Assembly (NCBI GenBank): GCA_031835245.1
Contig: JAVKOQ010000505.1
Span: 1-31,976 of the forward strand
Direction of reading: 5' to 3'
Length of the DNA: 31,976 nucleotides
Source: Balamuthia mandrillaris
Taxonomy: Eukaryota; Discosea; Longamoebia; Balamuthiidae
A program made the translations under genes and the position numbers. The notes beneath the pieces are model-generated. The model did no database searches and was not told the DNA's origin. It worked only from the letters and a program-made list of their open reading frames with translations. Each line of letters opens with the position of its first letter. The stretch's first letter is position 1. Below are positions 19,719 through 30,611 of the stretch, piece by piece.

Positions 19719-22700
19719 TAGTAATAAGAAGTTTATTTGCTCTGAAAGCAACACCAACCTATACATCAAAAGTAAGCATTGTACATACATCCAGACTCAT
19801 TTACAACTTTGCTTACAATGCTTCATCTTGTGAGCTCTGTTGCATTTCTTTCCACTTGACAGGAGCTTTGTAGTACAGTCTTCTATAATTAGCTTTCTGA
19901 CTTGTTCTTCATCTCCATTGTCCACATTCCAGATTCTAAAACAATCTTCCCAAAGATTTGGACATCTTAATAGGAAGTGTTCTGCAGTTTCTTCCTTAGC
20001 ATTGCATGCAGGGCACATACTGTCCTCTTCAAACTACTGAATAGCTTCCCACTTTTTACTGATGGGCAGTCCACCACAGCGAATAGCATTCATCAATCAT
20101 TCCTTCCTTGGGTTGGTAATCACTAAGCTCCATTATTGTCCAACTAAACACCTTCCATTTGTCAAGAAGTTATGCTAAAGCCATGCTCTTGTTCTTCCTT
20201 CAACTGCATACTCTGCCTTGGCTCCTCGAGTTAAGGTCCTCATCCTCTTGCAATGGCTCCCCGCTGCCTAAGGCTGTAGAGGGCTTGCTTGGCCTTGGTG
20301 ATCCTCTCCTTGGCATGGGTTGTCCACTCACCACTTTCTTCAAACCACAGTCCCAGGTACTTGGCCTCCTTCACATGTTTCACAGCTTCCCTCTTTAGTC
20401 TCCACTCTTGGAAGCAAGCCTTCTTTCCTTGTATTAGCACCACTGATTTTTTTGCATTGAACTGAAGTCCCAGAGCATTCACTGCCTCCACTGTCACATT
20501 CAGTCTTCTTTGAAGCTCAAAAGGATTGCTGGCCACCACTGCCAAATCATCTGCAAACAACAAGCAAACATTCCTTGCTTTATCTCCTCTTTCCTTTTCC
20601 TCTGCCACCCATAGCTTTCTTGCCACCACGTCAATATACACATTGAACAAGAAGGGAGACAAAACTCCTCCTTGCTTAACTCCTCTTTCTACCAGAAATT
20701 CCTCAGAGAGTTGCCCATTCATGTGAATGACACTTGTCATACCACAGTACTACTCTGCAATGATGCCCACTGCTGCCTCTTCTGCTCCTCTTTTGCACAA
20801 TGTCCTTGCCAGTATGTCATGGTCAAGCATGTCATATGCCTTGCTGATATCCAACAGAGCAATACGCGTACGTTCTTTGCTTCTCTTCACCAGGCATTTC
20901 TTCAACCACCACACTTGATCCATAACTCCTCTTCCTTTTCTAAATCCTGGCAATCACTTATCCACCCTTGCTCTCTTGCTTGTATGTTCAACTGCACCAA
21001 GATAGCTCCCTCAAACACCTTGGCTGCGTTGCATAGGAGGGTAATTCCTCTATAGTTTGCTAGGTTCTGGGGATCTCCTGCCTTATGTAATGGGATAACC
21101 ACCCCTGTTTCCACTCCTTGGGGAACACGCCTTGGTTCTCAATGGCCTTGATCAGTGTCCAAGTTGCGTCTTACACATGTTTACCTCCATACTTCATCAT
21201 TTCCCCATCAATATTATCCACTTCAGCTGCTTTGCTCACCCTCAATCTTTTCCTCCATGCAAGATTAAAGCTCTCCTTCTTAAGCCAGTTGCTGCTAGAC
21301 CAAGACGGTCCTTCTGGACCTGCTTCCTCTCAATGCAAGCTCCCAATGGAAGAATCCTTCCTTCCCAGCTTTGCCCAATGTTCCTTGAAGGCTGCCATGC
21401 TACCATGGTGCTTAATAACAGCTTTGGGCTCTGCTCTACGCTTTGCCACTATCCTCCACATGTTGCCAATCCATTTCTGCATTTCCTTGATGTTCTCTTG
21501 TCTCTTCCACTTCATCCAGTCCCATTTGTTGGCTAGTTGTTGCTCCAACCAGTCTCCTTTCTCTACCAAACCATCTCATTGCACTATCCCACAATCCTTT
21601 TTTCCACTTGCTCCAAAGATCTTCAACTGTAGCTGCTCCCTCCTGTGTTTTCCTCACCATGGCCTTCCATTCCTCTCCTTTGAAGAAACACTTGCACCCG
21701 CGTTTGTACTCCCTCCACCTCCTCTTGTGATCTTCCTCTGAGTAGGACTTCCACTTCCAACGTTACATCCAAACCCCATCACAATTATCTGCTGAATCCT
21801 TCAACTCCCCTACCAAAGGCTGATGATCAGTCCACACTTGCCACCCATCGCCAACTACCTTGCCCGTCCATCTCCATGCTACCACATAGTCCACAATGCT
21901 CTTTCGTTTTCCAGCTCTCCATGTAAACACTGGTGTTTCCTCTTCAAGCTGAGGCACCGAGAGGGCCAGCCTTTTGAAAGACTCCACCAAATCCTTTCCT
22001 CTCGCGTTGTAAGTAGATTCACCTCTACCATTCCAGCCCTTTCCAACCCTGGCATTCCAATCTCCTCCAATAATCAGGGGTCTTCCTTCCTTGACCACGT
22101 CCAGGATTCTCTTCTCGATGGCAGCCAAGGCGACCTTGAAGTCATCCACGGTACCTCCTGGAGGGAGATACACTATACTGATTATAAAGACGCAACTCTG
22201 TCCTGCTAGTTCCACCCAAGTGGAGTTGGGCGTTCGCCACTCTTTCCTTTCCCTGATGTTTCCCTGAAAGCCCTCTCAAACGAAGAACCCTGTGCCACCC
22301 TTTCCATAGCCACTCCTCTCTGGAGCAGCCCCTCCACCCATCCACCTATACCCCTCCAAGTGCGGGGCAACCATCCTCCTATGTTTGCACACTCCAACAA
22401 TGTCAAATTGCTTACTGTCCGCCCAACAGCTGACCAATTCCTCTTGTCCCCAGCCCCTAGAGTTGACAAATACTACTGAAGTCATTGGGTCTCCTCCCCT
22501 TCCTCATCCACAATGTCAGACCAGTTGGCAGCACCATGATGCTCCTCCTGGGCCAGCACAAAGCCAGAGAGTTCCAAAGAGCTGTCCAAAGCCACTGTTC
22601 CAATATTCTCCTCCTTTTCCTTCCTCTTCTCCCTATTTCTTTGCTCTTTAGGCTTCCACAGCGGTTTGCCTTCATTCTTGGCTTCTTCAATTCGGGCTTT

Positions 22701-23840
22701 GCCCACCCACCAGCGGGTGAAAGCATACAGCCTGGCTCTTTCCGCAATAATGTCTTCAGCAGCCTGGGCCGTCTCCAGAGTAACTCCCCAATGCTGTGTG
22801 CTATTCTTCTCTCCTACTTTCCACACTCCGACGTGCTTGAGCCCCAACTCGAAGATCCACTAGTACACCTTTTCCTTCTTAAGGTCCTTACCGCTCACCA
22901 CAATCAATCTACCCTCCACAGCCCCTACCTTGGATAAGGGACTGGCAAAGCCATACTTTGGTTTTACTGTAGACCAATAGTTCGGGTCGGTTACCGTATC
23001 CTTGGTCCACGTCCTCCTGTATATGTTGGAGTTATCCTGCTAACATATCTCTTGATCTTTTGCCATTTCTTCCTTCCAGTATTCCAAGCTTACAGTGTGC
23101 TAGCTGTAGTTACCATAGGAGGGAAATTCCTTTCCGCAGTAATCTGGTCACACCACGGAGCAGATCCGACCACCTTCATGTATGACTGTTGATAATGGGC
23201 ACCTGGAGCAGGACTGCCTTTGGTACCTTTTGCACTTCCTTTTTCCTCCGCCACAAGATTATTACTCTCCTGGTAGAGAGATTCAATCAGGTCCCTGAAT
23301 CGCCTTCCTCGAAGAGCTTACCACACTCGGGAGAAACACTGCTAATACAATCGAACAGCAGTGCCAGTTGACAGTTGGTTCGCACCTTAGCGTTGTCCGC
23401 ACTGACTGAGTTCGAATCAATCTTCCTCTCGGGCACAACAATGGTCCCTTCTTCTCGGCGGGGCGAATCCACTACCGAGTTATGCTGATCCTCTGCACCT
23501 CTATCGTCCTCCTCCTTTTGGTTAGCCCTTTGGGAAGGGGGAAACTTGACTGTGGTAGTATTCAGGTGCCCATACTTTTCCACCGCCAACTTGAACGCTT
23601 CCTCCAAAAACTGATTTAACTTGTCCCCTTTGACAAAACATTCGTGGATCTTTGCCTCTTTTTGCATGGCTTGCAAAGCGGGCTTCCACGAACGATTACC
23701 ATTTAGGGTCCCCAGTCTAAGACATTCCTTCATGGCCAAATCCACCCATCGACGTAGGACCTGTTCCCTCTCCTGACTATCAATCAATTCAGTGCTCTTG
23801 TGTGTCAATGCCCTATTTTTCCGCATTTTTCCTACACCTT
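19719..23840 (-). mobile_element. Near full-length but decayed LINE copy (minus)
   Basis: This copy runs from the element's 5' end (23840, reading AAGGTGTAGGAAAAATG leftward) to its 3' tail (TTATTACTA at about 19727-19719), with the hairpin counterpart TTGCTCTGAAAGCAA at 19737-19751. It has many stops and frameshifts and one large deletion of about 360 bp at about 20250, which removes the region between RT thumb and C-terminal domain. The ATGA stop-start overlap between ORF1 and ORF2 is kept (ATG at about 22485). The RT motif LLFADDLAVVASNPFEL is still readable. The left side cuts into the possible gypsy fossil; no target duplication is evident. Confidence 0.9.
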
Positions 23841-23866
23841 ATCTCTACTGATTATAAAGATACAAC

Positions 23867-25289
23867 AGGAGAGGATCACCAAGGCCAAGCAAGCCCTCTA
23901 CAGTCTTAGGCAGCGGGGAGCCATTGCTCAAGGCCTTGGTACACGCACTGCCCAGATTGCTGCAGAGGCTATTGTCAAGTCTACCTTGTCATATGGACTA
24001 TGTATGACAGAGCTTTCCAAATCATGGTGGAAGAAGGTCGAAGCTGTATGGACAGCAAGAAGTGTATTGCAAGTTCATCAAAGGACTATGGCAGGGGTTT
24101 ATAGAGCAGAATTGGGCTGGTTGACCATCAAGGCCTACTGTGGGTTGGTAAGACAAGCAGTAATTCGTCATGCTGAGAGGCAAGATGGCCACTTTGACCT
24201 ACTTGAAGAGATAAGCCAAGCAAGAGAAGACAAAGGTGAGAAGAAAGAAGGGGAGGGGGGTGAAAGAAAGAGTGATGTTGACAAGAAAGCCAAGAGGATG
24301 AGGGTCTTAACTCGATGAGCCAAGGTGAAGTATGCAGCAAAAGGAGAAAAAGGAACAAGAACATGGCTATGGCATAATTTCTTGACAAATGGAAGATGTT
24401 TGGTTGGACAACAATGGAGCTGTTAGACAAAGAGAATAGAACCAAGAAAAGAAACAACAGAGTGACAAGAGCCCAATGTAATTTAATGCATAAAGAAAAA
24501 AGATAAGTGTGTGATTGTGTGTGTTTTTGTCCTCTGTTTGTGAACTGCAACCCCCTGAGTGAAGAAAATGAAAGAAGAACCAATTTATAGTTAGGAAGGG
24601 AACTGTAAGGGTCAGAGATTGAGGGTTCGTCAGCAAAATTGCCAAGTCTCAATTTCTGAGCTTGAAGAAACTTCAGGGGAAAAGACTGGAAACAACAAGT
24701 TGATCTTTGGTGTTGACAAGATTGATCAAAGAGAAAGAAAGAAGGAAGAACAAGAAGAAAAGAGTTGGTTATGTTGGCAGGTGCCAACAGAGCTTAGTTA
24801 TTACCAACCTGAGGAAAGAACATTTAATGAATGCTATTTGTTGTAGTAGTCTGCCCATTGGAAAAAAGTAGGGAGCTATTCAGCAGTCTGAGGAGGACAG
24901 TAGTACCCTGCATGCAATGCTGAGAAAGAAACAGCAAAACACTTCTTATTAAGATGTCACTCTAGAATCTGGAGTGTGGACAATGGAAATGAAGAACAAG
25001 TCAGAAAGCTGATTATAGATGACTGTACAAAAAAGCTCCTGTCAAGTGGAAAGAAATGCAACAGAGCTCAAGAGATGAAACAATGTAAACAAAGTTGTAA
25101 ATGAGTCTGGAGATCATGAGCAGCAAGAGCAAGTTGGAAGCATGGATGTTCTTTTGCATTTTATCATTCTTTGGAAGTAATGTAAAAGCAGGGAAGGGTA
25201 AGAAAGGAAAGGGGAAAGAAAATGATAGCTAGATGATACAAAGTTAGTCTGCAATCTCATTCAACACCTTTCACTTGTGAACTTAAAAT
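23867..25289 (+). mobile_element. Nested LINE fragment with 12-bp target duplication (plus)
   Basis: This block is in the opposite orientation to its host copy. It starts inside the RT thumb region (AGGAGAGGATCACCAAGGCC), runs through the C-terminal domain (ERITKAKQALYSLRQRGAIA) and stops early in the 3' UTR, before the hairpin, at AACTTAAAAT. It is flanked by TAAAGATACAAC (23855-23866) and TAAAGATGCAAC (25290-25301), a 12-bp target duplication with one change. It carries a solo LTR (24421-24789). The missing 3' hairpin and tail are odd for normal target-primed insertion. Confidence 0.85.
24421..24789. mobile_element. Solo LTR (LTR-retrotransposon fossil)
   Basis: The 369-bp insert interrupts LINE sequence exactly. 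It begins TGTTAGAC and ends GTGCCAACA, the TG...CA ends with short inverted repeat expected of an LTR, and is flanked by GAGC on both sides (24417-24420 and 24790-24793). It has no internal coding region. A related start occurs at 26769. It is younger than the LINE fragment it sits in. Confidence 0.65.
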
Positions 25290-26622
25290 TAAAGATGCAA
25301 CTGTGTCCCACTAGTTCCACCCAAGTGAGTTGGATGTTTGCCACTCTTTCCTTTCTCTGATGTTCCCCTTAAAGCCCTCTCAAACAAAGACACCTGCACC
25401 ACCCCTTCAAAAGCCACTCTTCCCTGGAGCAGCCCCTCTACCCATCCACCAATACTCCTCCGAGTACTGCTTACTTGGAGGGAAAATCATCCTAATAATG
25501 TCAAATTGCTTCCTGTCAGCCCTGTTACAACAGCTGACTCATTCCTCTTGCTCCCAGCCCATAGAGTTGACAAATGCTACTGAAGTCGTTGAGTCTTCTT
25601 CCCTTCCTCATCCACAGTTCAAACCAGTTGGCAGCACTATGATACTCCTCCTTAGCCAGCATGATGCCAGGGAGTTCCAAGGAGCTGTCCAAAGCCACTG
25701 TTCCAATATTCCCCTTCTTTTCCTTCCTCTTCTCCATATTTCTTTGCTCTTTAGGCTTCCAGGGTAGTTTGCCTTCATTCTTGGCTTCTTCCTTTCAAAC
25801 TTTGTCCACCCACCAGCAAGTAAAAGCATACAGCCTGGCTCTTTCTGCAATAATGTCTTTGGCAGCTTGGGCCATCTCCAAAGTAGCTCAGTGCTGTGTG
25901 CCATTCTTCTCTCCTACTTTCCATTTTCCAAAGTGCTTAAGTCCCAGCTCAAAGATCCTCTTGCACAACTTTTCCTTCATAAGGTAAGGTCCTTACTGCT
26001 CACTATAGTCAATCTGCCCTCCACAGCCCCTACCTTGGATGGAATAGGGAGTGGCAAAGCCATACTTTGGTTTTACTGTAAACCAATAGTTCAGGTCAGT
26101 TACTATATCCTTGGTCCCTGTCCTTTTGTATATGTTGGAGAAAACCCTTGCCAATATATCTCTTGTTTCTTAACCATTTCTTCCTTCCAGTATTCCAAGC
26201 TTAGTGCTCCTTTTTCCTTCACCATAAGATTATTGATCTCCTACTTGACTGTCATATGCACTGACTGAGTCCAACTCAATCTTCCTCTCGGGCATAATAC
26301 TGGCCCCTTTCTCTCAACAAGGCGAATTCACTACTATGTTACACTAATCGTCTGCACCTCTGTCATCCTCCTCTTTTTGGTTAACCTGGGGAGGAGGAAT
26401 CTTGACTGTGGTAGTGTTTAAGTGCCCATACTTTTCCATCACTAAACACACTTTCTCCAAAAACTGATTTAACTTGTCCTCTTTGATAAATCACTTGGGG
26501 ATCTTTGCCTCCCCAGTCTTCAACGTTCCTTCATGGCCAGATCCACCCAATGTAGGACCTGTTCCCTTTCCTAACTGTCAATCCATTCAGTGATTTATTT
26601 TTCCACATTGTACTTTCTCCTT

Positions 26623-26682
26623 ATTTAATAATAGTAGTAATAAGAAGTTTATTTGCTCTAAGAGCAACACCACTTATAGGCA
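26623..26682 (-). mobile_element. Very short LINE 3' end (minus)
   Basis: Only the last ~50 bp of the element remain: hairpin TTGCTCTAAGAGCAA (26653-26667), the AATAAA context and an extended tail (ATAATAGTAGTAATAA at 26627-26642). It is an extreme 5' truncation. Its tail is directly next to the 5' end of the following LINE copy, giving a tail-to-head junction. Confidence 0.75.
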
Positions 26683-27076
26683 AAGTTCAGGCCAATTGAC
26701 TTTCTTTAGTCTTTTCTTCTTTTCTGTTGACAATCGAATGTTACTACATTACTATAATTGAAAGTAATTGTTGGCACCTAAGTATAGAACCAAGAAAGAA
26801 ACAAAAAGAAGATAGCAGTCAAACGTAATTTTTTGGAAAGGAAAAGAATTAAGCACGTTTTTGTTATTTTCTTTGTTGTTAAGGAGAGAGTTTTTTCCAT
26901 CATCAAGGAAAGAAGATTTAAGAATAGATTTTACTACCAATTAAATGTATTTTGATCATTAAAGATCTTTCCTTTGTTACTGTTGCAGTAATGCAATTAA
27001 ATTAAATTTTGAAAATAAGTTTTGAGATGGTTCTATCCTTATGATTATAGGAACAGGTTTTTGTAATGTCAGGGTT
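26683..27076. mobile_element. AT-rich interval with a second, partial LTR-like sequence
   Basis: From 26769 the sequence TGTTGGCACCTAAGTATAG, then AACCAAGAAAGAAAC, follows the start of the solo LTR at 24421 with moderate divergence for about 65 bp. TGTTGGCACC is also the inverse of that LTR's last ten bases. The right side is cut by the 3' end of the young LINE. The first ~85 bp of the interval show nothing recognisable. Confidence 0.4.
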
Positions 27077-27100
27077 TAGTAGTAGTAATAAAAAGTTTAT

Positions 27101-27115
27101 TTGCTCTGAGAGCAA
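27101..27115 (-). promoter_or_regulatory. Conserved 3' hairpin of the LINE
   Basis: TTGCTCTGAGAGCAA is a near-perfect palindrome (arms TTGCT / AGCAA) directly before AATAAA on the element strand. It recurs in the copies at 18111-18125, 19737-19751 and 26653-26667; the arms TTGCT/AGCAA are invariant while the central bases vary. By analogy with L2-type LINEs it may be the RT recognition stem. Confidence 0.6.
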
Positions 27116-27306
27116 CACCAATCTATACATAAAAAGTAAGCCTTGTACATACATAGTGTACTCTTACTTTTCTTACTCCCTCATCCTCAATGCCTTCCCA
27201 ATTGTTACTCAATTCACAAGTGAAAGGTGTGGAATGAGATTTCAGACCAACTTTGTATCATCTAGCTATCCTTTTCTTTCCCTTTCCTTTTTCCTCTTTT
27301 CCTTGC

Positions 27307-29910
27307 TTACATTACTTCCAAAGACTGATAAAATGCAGAAGAACTTCCATGCTTCCAACTTGCTCTTGCTGCCCATAATCTCCAGACTCGTTTACAACTT
27401 TGCTTACATTGATCCATCTCTTGAGCTCTGTTACATTTCTTTCCACTTGACAGGAGCTTTGTTGTACAGTCTTCAATAATCAGCTTTCTGACTTGTTCTT
27501 CACTTCCATTGTCCACACTCCAGATTCTAAAGCGATCTTCCCAAAGGTTAGGACACCTTAACAGGAAGTGTTCTGCTGTTTCTTCCTCAGCATCACATGC
27601 AGGGCACTTGCTATCCACCTCAGACTGCTGAATGGATCCCCACTTTTTTCCAATAGGCAGTCCACCACAGCGAATAGCATTCATCAAACGTTCTTTCCTT
27701 GGGTTGGTAATCACTAAGCTCCGTTGTTGTCCAACCAAACATCTTCCATTTGTCAAGAAGTTATGCCATAGCCATGCGCTTGTTCCTCTTTCTCCTTCAG
27801 CTGCATACTCCATCTTGGCTACTCGAGTTAAGGCCCTCATCCTCTTGGCTTTCTTTTCAACAACTGTCGTTCCGTCACCTCCCTCACCTTCATTCTTCTC
27901 CCCTTCCTCTTCACTTGCTTGGCTTACCTCTTCAAGTAGCTCAAAGTGGCCATCTTGCCTCTCAGCATGATGAATTACTGCTTGGCTTTCCAACTCACAG
28001 TAGGCCTTGATGGTCAACCAGCCCAATTCTGCTCTACAAACCCCCGCCACAGTCCTTCGATGAACTTGCAATACACTTCTTGCTGTCTCATTCCACACTG
28101 CTTCGATCTTCTTCCACCATGATTTGGAAAGCTCTGTCATACATAATCCATATGACAAGGAAGACTTGACAATAGCCTCTGCAGCAATCTGGGCAGTGCG
28201 TGTACCAAGGCCTTGGGCAATGGCTCCCCGCTGCCTAAGGCTGTAGAGGGCTTGCTTGGCCTTGGTGATCCTCTCCTTGGCATGAGTTGTCCATTCCCCA
28301 CTTTCTTCAAACCACAGTCCCAGGTACTTGGCCTCCTTCACCCGTTTCACAGCCTCCCCCTTCAGTCTCCCCTCTTGAAAATGAGCCTTCTTTCCTTGTA
28401 CTAGCACCACTGATTTCTTTGCATTGAACTGAAGTCCCAGAGCATTCACTGCCTCCACTGCTACATTCAATCTTCTCTGAAGCTCAAATGGGTCGCTGGC
28501 CACCACTGCCAAGTCATCTGCAAACAACAAGCAAACATTCCTTGCTTTATCTCCTCTTTCCTTCTCCTCTGCAGCTTGTAGCTTTCTTGCCACCACATCA
28601 ATGTATACATTGAACAAGAATGGAGACAAAACTCCTCCTTGCTTAACTCCTCTTTCCACCAGAAATTCCTCTGAAAGCTGCCCATTCATGCGAATAACAC
28701 TCGTCATACCATGGTACCACTCTGTAATGATACCCACTGCTGCCTCTTCTGCTCCTCTTTTGCGTAATGTCCTTGCCAGTATGTCATGGTCAAGCATGTC
28801 ATATGCCTTGCTGATATCCAACAGAGCAATATAGGTACGTTCTTTGCTTCTCTTCATCAGGCATTTCTTCAACCGCCACACCTGATCCATGACTCCCCTT
28901 CCTTTTCTAAATCCACCCTGGCAATTACTTATCCACCCTTGCTCTCTTGCTTGTATGTTCAATTGTACCAAGATAGCTCCTTCAAACACCTTGGCTGCAT
29001 TGCATAGGAGAGTAATACCTCTATAGTTTGCTGGATTCTGGGGATCTCCTGCCTTATGCAAGGGAATAACCACCCCCTGTTTCCACTCCTTGGGGAATAT
29101 GCCTTGGTTCTCAATGACCTTGATCAGCGTCCAAGTTGCATCTTGCACATGTTTGCCTCCATACTTCATCATTTCCCCATCAATATTGTCCCCCCCAGCT
29201 GCTTTGCCCACCCTCAATCTTTTCCTCCATGCAAGATTAAAACTCTCCTTCTTAAGCCAGTTACTACCAGACCAAGGCAGTCCTTCTGGACCTGCTTCCT
29301 CTCGATGCAAGCTCCCAATGGAAGAATCCTTCCTTCCCAGCTTTGCCCAATGTTCCTTGAAGGCTGCCGTGCTACCGTGGTGCTCCATAACTGCTTTGGG
29401 CTCTGCTCTACGCTTTGCCACTATCCTCCACATGTTGCCGATCCATTTCTGCATTTCCTTGATGTTCTCTTGTCTTTTCCACTTCATCCAGTCCCATTTG
29501 TTGGCTCTCCACAACTTCACAAACCTTTTCCTGAGTTCCACAAATTCCTCTCTGGCCTTTCCATCATTCTTTCCTTCTCTTAGCCACTGAGCATGGGCTA
29601 TCACTACCTGCTTGTTCAAGGATGTTAACTCTGCTGTCCACCATGGCTTCCTTGCCCTGCTCGTTGTTGCTCCTATCAGTCTCCTTTCTCTACCAAACCA
29701 TCTCATTGCACAATCCCACAATCCTTTTTTCCACTTGCTCCAAAGATCTTCAACAGTAGCTGCTCCCTCCTGTGTTTTCCTGACCATGGCCTTCCATTCC
29801 TCTCCTTTGAAGAAACGCTTGCACCCGCGTTTGTACTCCCTCCACCTCCTCTTGCGATCTTCCTCCGGTAGGACTTCCACTTCCATCGTTCCATCCAAAC
29901 CCTGCCGCAA
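27307..29910 (-). CDS. LINE ORF2, reverse transcriptase and C-terminal zinc-knuckle part
   Basis: An 867-residue open frame. After a basic linker (RKRRWREYKRGCKRFFKGEE) comes the RT: GVVIPLHKAGDPQNPANYRG, ITLLCNAAKVFE, GGFRKGRGVMDQ, ALLDISKAYDMLDHD, VKQGGVLSPFLFNVYIDVV and the catalytic NVCLLFADDLAVVAS, in which FADD replaces YADD. The thumb has AKYLGLWFEESGEWTTHAKE. The C-terminus holds CPACDAEEETAEHFLLRC, a C-x2-C-x8-H-x4-C knuckle. The upstream endonuclease is in another frame because of a one-base deletion at about 29870 compared with the older copy at 19.7-23.8 kb (CTCCGGTAGG against CTCTGAGTAGG). Confidence 0.93.
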   Translation of the reverse strand: MRQGLDGTMEVEVLPEEDRKRRWREYKRGCKRFFKGEEWKAMVRKTQEGAATVEDLWSKWKKGLWDCAMRWFGRERRLIGATTSRARKPWWTAELTSLNKQVVIAHAQWLREGKNDGKAREEFVELRKRFVKLWRANKWDWMKWKRQENIKEMQKWIGNMWRIVAKRRAEPKAVMEHHGSTAAFKEHWAKLGRKDSSIGSLHREEAGPEGLPWSGSNWLKKESFNLAWRKRLRVGKAAGGDNIDGEMMKYGGKHVQDATWTLIKVIENQGIFPKEWKQGVVIPLHKAGDPQNPANYRGITLLCNAAKVFEGAILVQLNIQAREQGWISNCQGGFRKGRGVMDQVWRLKKCLMKRSKERTYIALLDISKAYDMLDHDILARTLRKRGAEEAAVGIITEWYHGMTSVIRMNGQLSEEFLVERGVKQGGVLSPFLFNVYIDVVARKLQAAEEKERGDKARNVCLLFADDLAVVASDPFELQRRLNVAVEAVNALGLQFNAKKSVVLVQGKKAHFQEGRLKGEAVKRVKEAKYLGLWFEESGEWTTHAKERITKAKQALYSLRQRGAIAQGLGTRTAQIAAEAIVKSSLSYGLCMTELSKSWWKKIEAVWNETARSVLQVHRRTVAGVCRAELGWLTIKAYCELESQAVIHHAERQDGHFELLEEVSQASEEEGEKNEGEGGDGTTVVEKKAKRMRALTRVAKMEYAAEGERGTSAWLWHNFLTNGRCLVGQQRSLVITNPRKERLMNAIRCGGLPIGKKWGSIQQSEVDSKCPACDAEEETAEHFLLRCPNLWEDRFRIWSVDNGSEEQVRKLIIEDCTTKLLSSGKKCNRAQEMDQCKQSCKRVWRLWAARASWKHGSSSAFYQSLEVM

Positions 29911-30611
29911 TTATCTGCCGAGTCCTTCAACTCGACTACCAGTGGCCGATGATCAGTCCACGCTTGCCATCCGTCGCCAACTACCTTGCCCATCCATCTC
30001 CATGCTACCACATAGTCCACAATGCTCTTTCGTTTTCCAGCTCTCCATGTAAATACTGGCGTTTCCTCTTCGAGCTGAGGCAACGAGAGGGCCAGCCTTT
30101 TGAAAGACTCCACCAACACCTTTCCTCTCGCGTTGTAAGTAGATTCACCTCTACCATTCCATCCCTTTCCAACCCTGGCGTTCCAATCACCTCCAATAAT
30201 CAGGGGTCTTCCTTCCTTGACCACGTCCAGGATTCTTTTCTCAATCGCAGCCAAGGTGACCTTAAAGTTGTCCACGGTACCTCCTGGAGGGAGATACACT
30301 ATACCGATTATAAAGATGCAACCCTGTCCCGCCAGTTCCACCCAAGTGGAGTTGGGTGTTCGCCACTCTTTCCTTTCTCCGATGTTCCCCTTGAAGCCCT
30401 CTCGAACAAAGAAACCTGCGCCACCCCTTCCATAGCCACTCCTCCCTGGCGCAGCCCCTCCACCCATCCACCGATACCCCTCCAATCGAGGGGCAACCAT
30501 CCTCCTATGTTCGCACACTCCAATAATGTCAAATTGCTTACTGTCAGCCCAACAGCTGACCAATTCCTCTTGTCCCCAGCCCCTAGAGTTGACAAACGCT
30601 ACTGAAGTCAT
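29703..30611 (-). CDS. LINE ORF2, APE-type endonuclease part
   Basis: A 302-residue frame from the ORF2 start. Catalytic residues of the apurinic-type endonuclease can be placed: N8 (VNSRG), E34 (IIGVCEHRR), D142 and N144 (IIGGDWNARVG), D199 (SIVDYVV), D220 and H221 (TDHRPLVVEL). The ATG overlaps the ORF1 stop as ATGA (30611-30608), suggesting termination-reinitiation. Beyond about residue 250 this frame is shifted and loses homology. Confidence 0.92.
   Translation of the reverse strand: MTSVAFVNSRGWGQEELVSCWADSKQFDIIGVCEHRRMVAPRLEGYRWMGGGAAPGRSGYGRGGAGFFVREGFKGNIGERKEWRTPNSTWVELAGQGCIFIIGIVYLPPGGTVDNFKVTLAAIEKRILDVVKEGRPLIIGGDWNARVGKGWNGRGESTYNARGKVLVESFKRLALSLPQLEEETPVFTWRAGKRKSIVDYVVAWRWMGKVVGDGWQAWTDHRPLVVELKDSADNCGRVWMERWKWKSYRRKIARGGGGSTNAGASVSSKERNGRPWSGKHRREQLLLKIFGASGKKDCGIVQ

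Larger units (their letters stand above)
23841..26622 (-). mobile_element. Decayed 5' part of a LINE copy, split by a nested insertion
   Basis: Two blocks belong to one minus-oriented copy: 23841-23866 (endonuclease region, ATTATAAAGATACAAC) and 25290-26622 (rest of the endonuclease start, ORF1 and 5' end). Between them lies an inverted LINE fragment. The 5' end (about 26622) matches the same AAGG boundary as the other copies and directly abuts the 3' tail of another copy. ORF1 is heavily broken. Confidence 0.85.

Noticed and set aside
21118-21741. Long plus-strand frames over LINE copies (also 29056-29590, 29949-30605 and 25330-25767)
   Set aside because: Antisense shadows of ORF2 codon bias; the minus strand carries the real RT and endonuclease motifs.
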